A stretch of 64,000 nucleotides of DNA from Salinimicrobium nanhaiense (GTDB lineage Bacteria > Bacteroidota > Bacteroidia > Flavobacteriales > Flavobacteriaceae): contig JAAVJQ010000008.1 of the NCBI GenBank assembly GCA_012038135.1, positions 62,001 to 126,000 on the forward strand. The letters are read 5' to 3'. Positions 8,927-15,653 of this stretch are shown in pieces. Under the pieces are notes generated by a model. It saw only the letters and a list, made by a program, of their open reading frames with translations. It searched no databases and was not told the origin of the DNA. The position numbers were made by a program, and so were the translations under genes. The first letter of the stretch is position 1. Each line of letters begins with the position of its first letter.

Positions 8927-9301
8927 TTATTCTTCTGTTTTGACCCCGAACTTCCCGGGGTTAAGGATCATATAATTAATTAATTTGCCAACCTCTTCAC
9001 TCTCCACCTGTAATTTTTTATAATCCTCTTCTAAAAGGTATTTACATCTAAAGGCATACTCCAGCCAAACCTGGGTTTCCGAATTTTCAGCATCTCCATC
9101 TGTCAATTTGCTGGTAAAATGTCGAGGATAAGCTCTTTTTCTATAAGCTTCGGCAATAGCCGCTGAAACACTTCGGGAAGAGCGTCTAATTTGATCCGTC
9201 AATGAATAGGTTTCCTCCTTCGGAAATTTCTTAGAAACTTCAAAAATGTGCATAGAAAGAGAAATTGATTTCTGATAAGCAAACAATTCCTGAAATTTCA
9301 T
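8927..9301 (-). CDS. Four helix bundle protein (23S rRNA intervening-sequence/IVP family)
   Basis: A 124-residue all-helical protein of the family named after ORFs found inside 23S rRNA intervening sequences. Typical features are the start FQELFAYQKSISLSMHIFEV, the central LTDQIRRSSRSVSAAIAEAY and the downstream DAENSETQVWLEYA. Structures of relatives are pentameric four-helix bundles with a basic surface. The function is unknown; nucleic-acid binding and a link to small mobile units are suspected. Here it is a stand-alone gene between folD and ffh, bounded by inverted heptamer arrays, with no rRNA nearby. Confidence 0.9.
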   Translation of the reverse strand: MKFQELFAYQKSISLSMHIFEVSKKFPKEETYSLTDQIRRSSRSVSAAIAEAYRKRAYPRHFTSKLTDGDAENSETQVWLEYAFRCKYLLEEDYKKLQVESEEVGKLINYMILNPGKFGVKTEE

Positions 9302-9404
9302 AAATTTTTTTTATTGTTCACTATCATATGGCTAATTTTAATAAAAACATTACCAGGGTATAGGTGTCGCCCTTACAGGGCTCTGGTCATCTGGTTCTTT
9401 TAAA

Positions 9405-9456
9405 CCCGGGGTTAAAACCCCGGGCTAAAAATATTGCGCCCCGCCGGGGCTTTTTT
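9405..9456. repeat. Two adjacent GC-rich hairpins, REP-like
   Basis: The first hairpin (9405-9424) is a 9-bp stem CCCGGGGTT/AACCCCGGG with a 2-nt loop. The second (9438-9450) is GCCCC/GGGGC with a 3-nt loop followed by six T, so it could terminate forward transcription. The stretch is far more GC-rich than its surroundings and resembles extragenic palindromes often seen with Y1-type transposases. That link is an inference; no transposase is in the window. Confidence 0.7.
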
Positions 9457-9540
9457 ATGCTCCACACACTTGCACAACTAAGTCAATAAAATTGCCCAAA
9501 GTCATATTGCACGGTAGTCCCGCTTATTAGCGGGGGATGT

Positions 9541-9571
9541 ACTGCTCACTGAGCACTGACCACTGAACACT
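9541..9571. repeat. Right arm of the inverted heptamer repeat
   Basis: Read on the reverse strand this is AGTGTTC, AGTGGTC, AGTGCTC, AGTGAGC plus AGT. It pairs with 8881-8911 (28 of 31 matches) and ends 1 bp before the ffh stop codon, so the unit sits exactly in the folD-ffh gap. Confidence 0.85.
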
Positions 9572-9572
9572 A

Positions 9573-10901
9573 TTACTTCATTCCCTTCATCATCTGCATC
9601 ATCTTTCTTCCGCCGCCGCCCTGCATCATTTTCATCATCTTACTCATTTGGCTGAATTGCTTTAAAAGCTGATTCACCTGTTGTACCGAAGTACCGGAAC
9701 CTTTTCCAATTCTCTTTTTTCGGGAGGCGTTAATAACAGAAGGCTTCGAACGCTCTTCAGGAGTCATGGAGTGGATGATAGCCTCAATAGGTTTAAAGGC
9801 ATCGTCATCGATCTCCACATCTTTCAGCATTTTTCCTGCGCCGGGGATCATGCCCATAAGATCTTTCATGGATCCCATTTTCTTGATCTGCTGAAGCTGA
9901 TTCAGGAAATCGTCAAATCCGAACTCATTTTTGGCGATCTTCTTCTGAAGTTTTCTTGCTTCCTCTTCATCATACTGCTCCTGGGCTCTTTCCACAAGAG
10001 ACACAACGTCTCCCATCCCAAGAATACGATCGGCCATACGGGAAGGATAGAATACATCAATGGCATCCATTTTTTCACCCGTACCAATGAATTTGATCGG
10101 TTTATTTACGACAGACTTAATCGAGATCGCCGCTCCCCCACGGGTATCCCCGTCGAGCTTAGTGAGGACAACTCCGTCGAAGTTCAACCGGTCGTTAAAG
10201 GCTTTTGCCGTGTTCACCGCATCCTGCCCCGTCATGGAATCTACTACGAAGAGAGTTTCCTGAGGCTGAATGGCACTGTGAATATTTGCAATCTCGGTCA
10301 TCATTGCCTCATCAACGGCAAGTCGACCGGCGGTATCAATGATCACCACATTATGACCATTGGCTTTCGCATGCGCAATAGCAGCTTTTGAAATAGCAAC
10401 CGGATCCTGATTACCCTCATCGCTAAACACCTCAACTCCCACCTGATCTCCAACTACGTGCAGCTGATTGATCGCCGCAGGACGATATACATCACAGGCA
10501 ACCAGTAAAGGTTTTTTTGTTTTTTTCGTTTTAAGATAATTCGCCAGTTTTCCCGAAAAAGTGGTTTTACCACTTCCCTGCAAACCTGACATTAGGATGA
10601 TCGAAGGATTTCCGGAAAGGTTAATTCCCTCGGCATCTCCACCCATCAATTGAGTAAGCTCATCCTTGACGAGCTTTACCATCATTTGTCCGGGTTTTAA
10701 AGCGGTAAGTACATCCTGGCCCAGCGCCTTTTCCTTCACCTTATTGGTGAATTCCTTGGCAATTTTATAGTTAACATCGGCATCTACAAGCGCGCGACGT
10801 ACCTCCTTAAGGGTTTCGGCAACGTTAACCTCGGTAATTTGGCCATGCCCCTTAAGGACATGTAAGGCATTATCTAACTTATCGCTTAAACTTTCAAACA
10901 T
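9573..10901 (-). CDS. ffh: Signal recognition particle GTPase Ffh/SRP54
   Basis: Binds signal peptides emerging from the ribosome together with 4.5S RNA and docks with FtsY for cotranslational membrane insertion. The N domain is residues 1-85. The G domain has the P-loop GLQGSGKTT near 109-117, DTAGR and TKLDGD. The M domain follows from about 300 and ends in a methionine/glycine-rich tail (MSKMMKMMQGGGGRKMMQMM) that forms the signal-peptide groove. The length of 442 residues is standard. A TAAATTTG promoter element lies 44-51 bp upstream of the start. Confidence 0.97.
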   Translation of the reverse strand: MFESLSDKLDNALHVLKGHGQITEVNVAETLKEVRRALVDADVNYKIAKEFTNKVKEKALGQDVLTALKPGQMMVKLVKDELTQLMGGDAEGINLSGNPSIILMSGLQGSGKTTFSGKLANYLKTKKTKKPLLVACDVYRPAAINQLHVVGDQVGVEVFSDEGNQDPVAISKAAIAHAKANGHNVVIIDTAGRLAVDEAMMTEIANIHSAIQPQETLFVVDSMTGQDAVNTAKAFNDRLNFDGVVLTKLDGDTRGGAAISIKSVVNKPIKFIGTGEKMDAIDVFYPSRMADRILGMGDVVSLVERAQEQYDEEEARKLQKKIAKNEFGFDDFLNQLQQIKKMGSMKDLMGMIPGAGKMLKDVEIDDDAFKPIEAIIHSMTPEERSKPSVINASRKKRIGKGSGTSVQQVNQLLKQFSQMSKMMKMMQGGGGRKMMQMMKGMK

Positions 10902-10944
10902 AATCTCTCAGATTTTATATAACAGCGGTATTCACCGGCAGTTG

Positions 10945-10973
10945 CAAATTTAATGAATTGAGCCTGAAGTGAA
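10945..10973 (-). promoter_or_regulatory. Predicted ffh promoter (Bacteroidota type)
   Basis: On the reverse strand TTC (10971-10973), an 18-nt spacer and TAAATTTG (10945-10952) fit the flavobacterial consensus TTG-N17-23-TAnnTTTG with one mismatch in the distal box. The ffh start is about 44 nt downstream. Confidence 0.45.
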
Positions 10974-11014
10974 AATTTTTTAAGTGCCACATCAGCTTTA
11001 AATATATCTTTTTC

Positions 11015-11076
11015 TCCGGAAGAATTTTTCTTCCGGAAGAGGTGTCAAAAATGGCATTTTTGACACCTCTTTTTTT
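11015..11076. repeat. Double hairpin followed by a T-run
   Basis: Stem one is TCCGGAAGA/TCTTCCGGA (11015-11023 with 11029-11037). Stem two is a perfect 13-bp pairing of 11040-11052 with 11056-11068 around a 3-nt loop, then eight pyrimidines, mostly T. The T-run is on the forward strand, opposite to both neighbouring genes, so it would stop antisense transcription; it may simply be a dispersed repeat. A degenerate relative is at 55999-56034. Confidence 0.6.
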
Positions 11077-11105
11077 ACTTCTAAAATCGTACTTCTACCC
11101 TCGTA
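11077..11105. repeat. Array with 14-nt unit ACTTCTANNNTCGT, copy 1
   Basis: It reads ACTTCTA AAATCGT ACTTCTA CCCTCGT A, a clean 7-nt phase. It is repeated with minor changes at 11201-11230, giving a direct repeat about 95 bp apart. Confidence 0.75.
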
Positions 11106-11200
11106 AGTCCCCTGCCTCTGGTCTCGATACATTTTCCTTTCGCTCCCGCTCCCGGAAAACACCCGACCTGACGGCAGGCTGAATCGACTGAACAACAAAA

Positions 11201-11251
11201 ACTTCTAAAATTCGTACTTCTACCTTCGTACTTCTAAAGTCGTACTTCGAC
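11201..11251. repeat. Array with 14-nt unit ACTTCTANNNTCGT, copy 2, abutting argS
   Basis: It holds three units plus a partial one (ACTTCTA AAATTCGT ACTTCTA CCTTCGT ACTTCTA AAGTCGT ACTTCG), with one 8-nt slip. It runs directly up to the argS stop codon at 11252-11254. Confidence 0.75.
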
Positions 11252-13021
11252 CTACATTCTCTCCGGCACCTGAATTCCCAGCAACTCAAATGAAGATTTG
11301 ATCACATCTCCCACTGCTTTTGAAAGCTGTACCCTGAATTTCTTTTCAGTCTCGTCTTCGGTTCCTAAAATTGTGACATTTTGGTAGAAACTATTGAATT
11401 CCTTCACCAATTCATAAGTGTAATTGGCAACCAACGCCGGACTATGATTCCCGGCAGCCAGGTGCACGGTTTCGGGATAAAGCTGCAGCTGCTTGATCAA
11501 CTGTTTCTCTTTGTCGTTTAGCTGATATTCTAAAATGACTTCTGAATAATCAAATTCTGCTTTTCTAAGGATAGACTGGATTCGGGCGTAGGTGTATTGG
11601 ATAAAAGGCCCTGTATTGCCCTGGAAATCGACTGATTCTTCAGGATTGAAAAGTATCTTTTTTCGCGGATCAACCTTAAGGATGTAATATTTTAAAGCTC
11701 CAAGACCAATGATCCTGTAGAGTTCCTCCTTTTCGGCTTCAGAATAGCCGTCAAGTTTTCCAAGCTCTTCAGAGATCTTTCGGGCGGTGGCAGTCATTTC
11801 TTCAATAAGATCATCGGCGTCTACAACGGTACCTTCCCTACTCTTCATTTTTCCACTGGGGAGATCCACCATTCCGTAGCTAAGGTGATAGAGATTCTGT
11901 GCCCATTCGTAACCCAGCTTTTTCAGGATCAAAAACAGTACTTTGAAGTGATAATCCTGCTCGTTTCCTACGGTATAAACCATCCCGTTAATATGAAAAT
12001 CCTCCACTCTTTGAATGGCTGTGCCAATGTCCTGAGTCATGTAAACGGCGGTACCGTCACTTCGAAGCACGATCTTTTCATCAAGTCCGTCCTCGGTAAG
12101 ATCTATCCACACGCTGCCGTCATCCTTACGATAAAAAACACCTTTTTCAAGACCTTCGGCAACCACATTTTTCCCAAGGAGATAGGTGTCGCTTTCGTAA
12201 TAATTCTTATCGAAATCCACCCCCAGCTTTTGATAAGTTTGCTCAAACCCATCATAAACCCACTGGTTCATAGTCTTCCATAACTCCACAACCTCAGCAT
12301 CACCAGCTTCCCATTTACGAAGCATTTCCTGTGCATCCTTTAGAATAGGCGCTTCAGCTTTTGCCTCTTCTTCAGTTTTCCCCTGGGCAAGTAGATATGA
12401 CACCTCCTCTTTATAAGCCTTATCAAATTTAACATAGTAGTTCCCTACTAGTTTATCGCCCTTAAGGCCCGAAGTTTCTGGAGTTTCACCGTTACCGAAG
12501 CGTTGCCAGGCAAGCATGGACTTACAGATATGAATTCCCCGGTCGTTGATAATCTGAGTTTTATAAACTTTCTTTCCGGAAGCCTTTAAAATCTCGGCAA
12601 CAGAATAGCCTAAAAGGTTATTTCTGATATGGCCTAAATGCAAGGGTTTGTTCGTATTCGGAGAAGAATATTCCACCATAATGGATTCCCCGGCTTCAGG
12701 AGTTCTTCCGAAGTTTTGATCATCCTTCATCTTTCCGAAGAAATCCAGGTAATATTGGTCATCTAAGACAATATTCAGAAATCCCTGTACCACATTGAAT
12801 TTTTGGATCTCCCGGTTATGCTCCACCAGGTATTGACCAATTGCTTCCCCCAGTTTCACAGGGTTAGTTTTGATCTGCCGCAACATGGGAAAGGTCACCA
12901 AAGTGATATCTCCTTGAAAATCTTTACGGGTAGGCTGGAATTCAACCGACTCGAGTTCCACCTGAAATATATTTTTTACCGCCTCTTTTACCTGAAGGGC
13001 CAGAGTTTCCTGAACATTCAT
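11252..13021 (-). CDS. argS: Arginyl-tRNA synthetase
   Basis: A class I aminoacyl-tRNA synthetase that charges tRNA-Arg in the cytosol. The HIGH motif appears as HLGH within NTNKPLHLGHIRNN. The KMSKS-like loop is KMKSREGTVV. The C-terminal anticodon-binding (DALR-type) domain ends LLGIQVPERM. I place the start at 13021 (MNVQETLALQ), giving 589 residues, the usual size. The frame stays open 53 codons further upstream, but that stretch is not synthetase-like and overlaps a predicted promoter at 13062-13092, so it is not coding. Confidence 0.96.
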   Translation of the reverse strand: MNVQETLALQVKEAVKNIFQVELESVEFQPTRKDFQGDITLVTFPMLRQIKTNPVKLGEAIGQYLVEHNREIQKFNVVQGFLNIVLDDQYYLDFFGKMKDDQNFGRTPEAGESIMVEYSSPNTNKPLHLGHIRNNLLGYSVAEILKASGKKVYKTQIINDRGIHICKSMLAWQRFGNGETPETSGLKGDKLVGNYYVKFDKAYKEEVSYLLAQGKTEEEAKAEAPILKDAQEMLRKWEAGDAEVVELWKTMNQWVYDGFEQTYQKLGVDFDKNYYESDTYLLGKNVVAEGLEKGVFYRKDDGSVWIDLTEDGLDEKIVLRSDGTAVYMTQDIGTAIQRVEDFHINGMVYTVGNEQDYHFKVLFLILKKLGYEWAQNLYHLSYGMVDLPSGKMKSREGTVVDADDLIEEMTATARKISEELGKLDGYSEAEKEELYRIIGLGALKYYILKVDPRKKILFNPEESVDFQGNTGPFIQYTYARIQSILRKAEFDYSEVILEYQLNDKEKQLIKQLQLYPETVHLAAGNHSPALVANYTYELVKEFNSFYQNVTILGTEDETEKKFRVQLSKAVGDVIKSSFELLGIQVPERM

Positions 13022-13061
13022 TTTTTCCGTTTTAATTTTTTTCCCTGGGAAACAGGAAGCG

Positions 13062-13092
13062 CAAAGATAACAGAAATTTAGGCTTGGGTAAA
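13062..13092 (-). promoter_or_regulatory. Predicted argS promoter
   Basis: On the reverse strand TTT (13090-13092), a 20-nt spacer and TATCTTTG (13062-13069) resemble TTG-N20-TAnnTTTG. It lies 41-48 nt before the argS ATG at 13021 and supports that start over the longer open frame. Confidence 0.5.
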
Positions 13093-13130
13093 CGGTTTGA
13101 AGGCAAATGCTTATCTTTAGAAAAAAGAGC

Positions 13131-13565
13131 ATGCTAGTTAATATTTCGAAGGATTTTAATGAGAAAAGAGAGGAAATCAATCACTTGATAGGCAAAGCAT
13201 TTCCCCTTGAAGAAAGAAAAGAACTGGAAGGCACGAGTCTGCAAAATATTCCAATCACCGCCGCAAGTATTGAGATCTATAATTTACTTGTACTCAATGA
13301 GGGAAACAGTCATTGTACTATAGAAATTCGTCCTAAGGGTGTTATGATAAGTTTTAGGGCAGCAGGGGAATCCTATTCGCTGGTAATTCCTTTTTACAAA
13401 CTAAAGATCTATAAAGGCCGGAGCGAAGAATATTCTTTCTACAAAGACAATCACTTTATAAAAGTTTGGGCGGGCGCCAATGAACATGAAGTGCATGCCT
13501 TTATCAAAAAGCTGAGACATTACAAAGCCGATAAAGCTTTGCCCCGTGTAGATGACCAGGAATAA
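13131..13565 (+). CDS. Conserved-looking hypothetical protein
   Basis: Not recognised. The protein is about 144 residues from the ATG at 13131; another ATG at 13107 is in frame. I prefer 13131 because an A-rich leader precedes it and a TATCTTTA promoter-like box at 13112-13119 would otherwise lie inside the gene. No signal peptide or membrane segment is visible. The central part alternates beta-type segments (IEIRPKGVMISFRAAG, YSLVIPFYKLKIYKG) and the end is helical and basic. It is divergent from argS and convergent with the CtlX-like gene. Confidence 0.7.
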   Translation: MLVNISKDFNEKREEINHLIGKAFPLEERKELEGTSLQNIPITAASIEIYNLLVLNEGNSHCTIEIRPKGVMISFRAAGESYSLVIPFYKLKIYKGRSEEYSFYKDNHFIKVWAGANEHEVHAFIKKLRHYKADKALPRVDDQE

Positions 13566-13570
13566 GGGAT

Positions 13571-13602
13571 GAAAAAAGCCCTTTTTCAAGGGCTTTAAAA
13601 TT
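13571..13602. terminator. Bidirectional terminator between converging genes
   Basis: A perfect 9-bp stem, AAAGCCCTT/AAGGGCTTT (13575-13583 with 13588-13596), has a 4-nt loop. It is flanked by A-rich sequence on the left, which reads as T-rich on the reverse strand. It can end both the hypothetical gene at 13131 and the CtlX-like gene. Confidence 0.8.
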
Positions 13603-14574
13603 TTACTTTTTTGGGAGAAAAACTTCTGCCAGCATACAACGGGCACTGCCTCCACCACAGGTTTCTATGGTGGTAAGGTCACTGCTAAGGATCTCACAAT
13701 GTCTTTCAATTGCTGCTACCTGAGCCGGAGTTAAACTTTTTCTTGCCGCCTCACTCATCACCAGATATTTTTTGCCTTCAGCTCCCAAAACCTGGAGCAT
13801 ATTCCCGGCATAATGATGCATCTGGGCTTCAGTGATCTCAATGATCTCTTTCCCGTCAGATCTAAGATGCTTAATCACATTTTTGCGCTCCTTGGTGTCA
13901 TCAATGCTGTCAAGACAGATCACTGCAAAATTTTCTGCCAGGCACATCATTACATTGGTGTGATAAATAGGCATTCTGCGGCCGTCAACATCCTGGTAAG
14001 CAGTAAAGATGACCGGAGTAAGTTCAAAATCCTCGCAAAATTCTATAAGCAGTTCTTCACTCGCCCTGGGAGAAAGTGCACAATAAGCTTTTTCATTAAC
14101 TCTGTCGATGATCAAAACCCCCGTTGATTCCAGAAAAAGACCTTCTTCTTCGGCACTGGTATAATCAATAACATCTTCTATAAGATACCCTGCCTCCTCT
14201 ATCTTGTCAAAAACTTCGGGACGGCGTTCGCGTCTTCTGTTTTCGGCAAAAAGGGGATAAAGAGCTGCAGTAGCATCTTCATGGAAGGTTACCCAGTTGT
14301 TTGGAAAAATTGAGTCGGGCGTATCGAGCTTCTCATCATCATCCACCACGATCACATTTACACCCACACCTCTTAGCTTATCTACAAAAGCATCGAATTC
14401 CTCCTGAGCTTTTTTATTGATCTGCTCATTGGCGAGGTGTAGTCCCTCCTGAAAATAATTATTTACGGCGGTTTGCTCATTCATTCTGAAAGCCACCGGC
14501 CGTACCATTAGAACTGTATCTGTTATTTGCTTTTTCAAATCGTTTAATCTCGGATTAAGGGCAGGGTGGAACAT
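13603..14574 (-). CDS. ctlX: CtlX-type amidinotransferase/citrulline hydrolase family protein
   Basis: A guanidino-modifying-fold enzyme of the CtlX family, reported to act in citrulline use. Family blocks are IRP-like VRPVAFRMNEQTAVNNYFQ, PDSIFPNNWVTFH, YHTNVMMC (catalytic His) and the C-terminal GGGSARCMLAEVFLP with catalytic Cys313. The ATG at 14574 overlaps the upstream deiminase-like gene by 31 bp. A TTG at 14538 would start 5 bp after that gene's stop and yield a protein beginning MKKQITDT, which looks closer to the family, so 14538 may be the true start. The substrate is not proven. Confidence 0.85.
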   Translation of the reverse strand: MFHPALNPRLNDLKKQITDTVLMVRPVAFRMNEQTAVNNYFQEGLHLANEQINKKAQEEFDAFVDKLRGVGVNVIVVDDDEKLDTPDSIFPNNWVTFHEDATAALYPLFAENRRRERRPEVFDKIEEAGYLIEDVIDYTSAEEEGLFLESTGVLIIDRVNEKAYCALSPRASEELLIEFCEDFELTPVIFTAYQDVDGRRMPIYHTNVMMCLAENFAVICLDSIDDTKERKNVIKHLRSDGKEIIEITEAQMHHYAGNMLQVLGAEGKKYLVMSEAARKSLTPAQVAAIERHCEILSSDLTTIETCGGGSARCMLAEVFLPKK

Positions 14575-15464
14575 CTTAAAAGTCCTTCCTGCTTTGCTAT
14601 TTCGGCATAAGGCACCTCTTCCACTGTAAGACCGTTTTCACGGAGCCAGGTGTTGAGACGGGTAAAATTCTTTTCGGAGATCACTACGTCTTCAGAAATA
14701 GAGAAAACATTAGAATTCATGTCATACATTTCCTGCCGGGTAACTTCAAATATGTTTTCCTTTCCGAAGAAATTGACGAGCCACTCATATTCCTCCCGGT
14801 CAAGAAAGCCGTCCTTATAAATTATCGCTTTTCCACGGCCTACTGGCTGAAAACAACAGTCGAGGTGCAGGGCATTGTCTCTCGCTTCGGTATTTGATTT
14901 CCTCAAATTAAAGGACTTTACCTTTTTATTCGGAAACATTTCTCTTAGATGCTCCACACCCTTTAGGTTGGTTCGGGCCGTGATAAAATCTGAATAATCT
15001 TCCCCATAATAGGCACCAATAAAAAGGTAATCATTGTACAACATGACATCTCCTCCCTCTACATGTACGTCTTCGGGAAGCTCAATTACCTTATCTTTAT
15101 CTATCTGATCTGTGACATATTGAATGGCTTCGATCTCTTCTTCTCTATCGGGTAGAATATTAGCTTTTATAAATTTATCGTCTATTACAAAGGCTATATC
15201 GCGGGTAAAGATCTGGTTAAGGTCTTTTACCAGTTGCGGACGGTAAACTTTTACGTCATATTTCTCAAGCACCTCCCTAACTGCCTCAATTTCTTTCACC
15301 ATATCTTCTTCTGTAGGATAAGTTCCTGCTTCAATATGTTCGGCAGATTTTGGATCGTAGGCATTTTCCAGCTCCGGTACCGGCCCCGGACTCTCGGCGG
15401 TACCAAGAACTACCGCTCTTAAGCGGGAAGTTTCGTTCTTAATATTCAGTTTCATAAAACCCAA
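14544..15464 (-). CDS. Arginine deiminase / dimethylarginine dimethylaminohydrolase family protein
   Basis: A second guanidino-group-modifying enzyme. The pentein-fold signatures are FTRDIAF, the substrate-binding EGGDVMLY, the catalytic LHLDCCFQ His/Asp region and the nucleophile Cys298 in LLRCSTLPL at the very C-terminus. Members hydrolyse arginine, methylated arginine or related compounds to citrulline or release ammonia. The start may be the fourth codon (15455, MKLNIKNET). A TATATTTG promoter box at 15473-15480 would place transcription start only a few bases upstream of the annotated ATG. It is cotranscribed with the CtlX-like gene, suggesting successive steps of arginine/citrulline breakdown. 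Confidence 0.85.
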   Translation of the reverse strand: MGFMKLNIKNETSRLRAVVLGTAESPGPVPELENAYDPKSAEHIEAGTYPTEEDMVKEIEAVREVLEKYDVKVYRPQLVKDLNQIFTRDIAFVIDDKFIKANILPDREEEIEAIQYVTDQIDKDKVIELPEDVHVEGGDVMLYNDYLFIGAYYGEDYSDFITARTNLKGVEHLREMFPNKKVKSFNLRKSNTEARDNALHLDCCFQPVGRGKAIIYKDGFLDREEYEWLVNFFGKENIFEVTRQEMYDMNSNVFSISEDVVISEKNFTRLNTWLRENGLTVEEVPYAEIAKQEGLLRCSTLPLIRD

Positions 15465-15472
15465 ATTTGCTG

Positions 15473-15480
15473 CAAATATA
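15473..15480 (-). promoter_or_regulatory. Predicted -7 box for the deiminase/ctlX operon
   Basis: TATATTTG on the reverse strand fits TAnnTTTG. No good TTG is seen at the -33 distance, so support is partial. The box favours translation from 15455. Confidence 0.4.
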
Positions 15481-15576
15481 GGAAAAGGATTTGTCTGATT
15501 TTAAAGCCTGAGGAGGCTTATATTTTTATTTTTTCCTGCTTTTCCTTTTATTTATAATTACTAAAATCTGTTTTTC

Positions 15577-15584
15577 TATTTTTG
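15577..15584 (+). promoter_or_regulatory. Predicted -7 box for the glycosidase/synthase operon
   Basis: TATTTTTG fits TAnnTTTG, about 70 nt before the first gene of the operon. A -33 TTG is not evident in the A/T-rich upstream stretch. Confidence 0.35.
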
Positions 15585-15653
15585 TTTACAAACCAGAAGG
15601 AAGTCCACTGCTAATTTCCTCAAAGGAAACAGCAGATACTTTGATCAACGCCC

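Larger units (their letters stand above)
10902..11251. other. 350-bp gap between ffh and argS: promoter, hairpins and 7-nt arrays
   Basis: Apart from the ffh promoter region at its left end, the gap holds no open reading frame I can support. It contains two strong hairpins (11015-11068) and two arrays with 7/14-nt periodicity (11077-11105 and 11201-11251). Between them lies a palindrome-bearing stretch, including CCTGACGGCAGG, that looks like dispersed repeat DNA. Confidence 0.7.

Noticed and set aside
8881-9571. CRISPR array
   Set aside because: Repeats are contiguous 7-mers without spacers and only two arms exist. No cas gene is present.
9681-10391. Long forward open frame opposite ffh (236 codons)
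   Set aside because: It lies wholly antisense to the highly conserved ffh gene, has no recognisable motif and no leader; it is a shadow of ffh codon usage.
11885-12283. Forward open frame opposite argS (132 codons)
   Set aside because: Antisense to conserved synthetase sequence, with no family resemblance.
13022-13180. N-terminal extension of 53 residues on argS
   Set aside because: The extension is hydrophobic, unlike arginyl-tRNA synthetases, and overlaps the promoter-like box at 13062-13069. The ATG at 13021 gives a standard-length protein.
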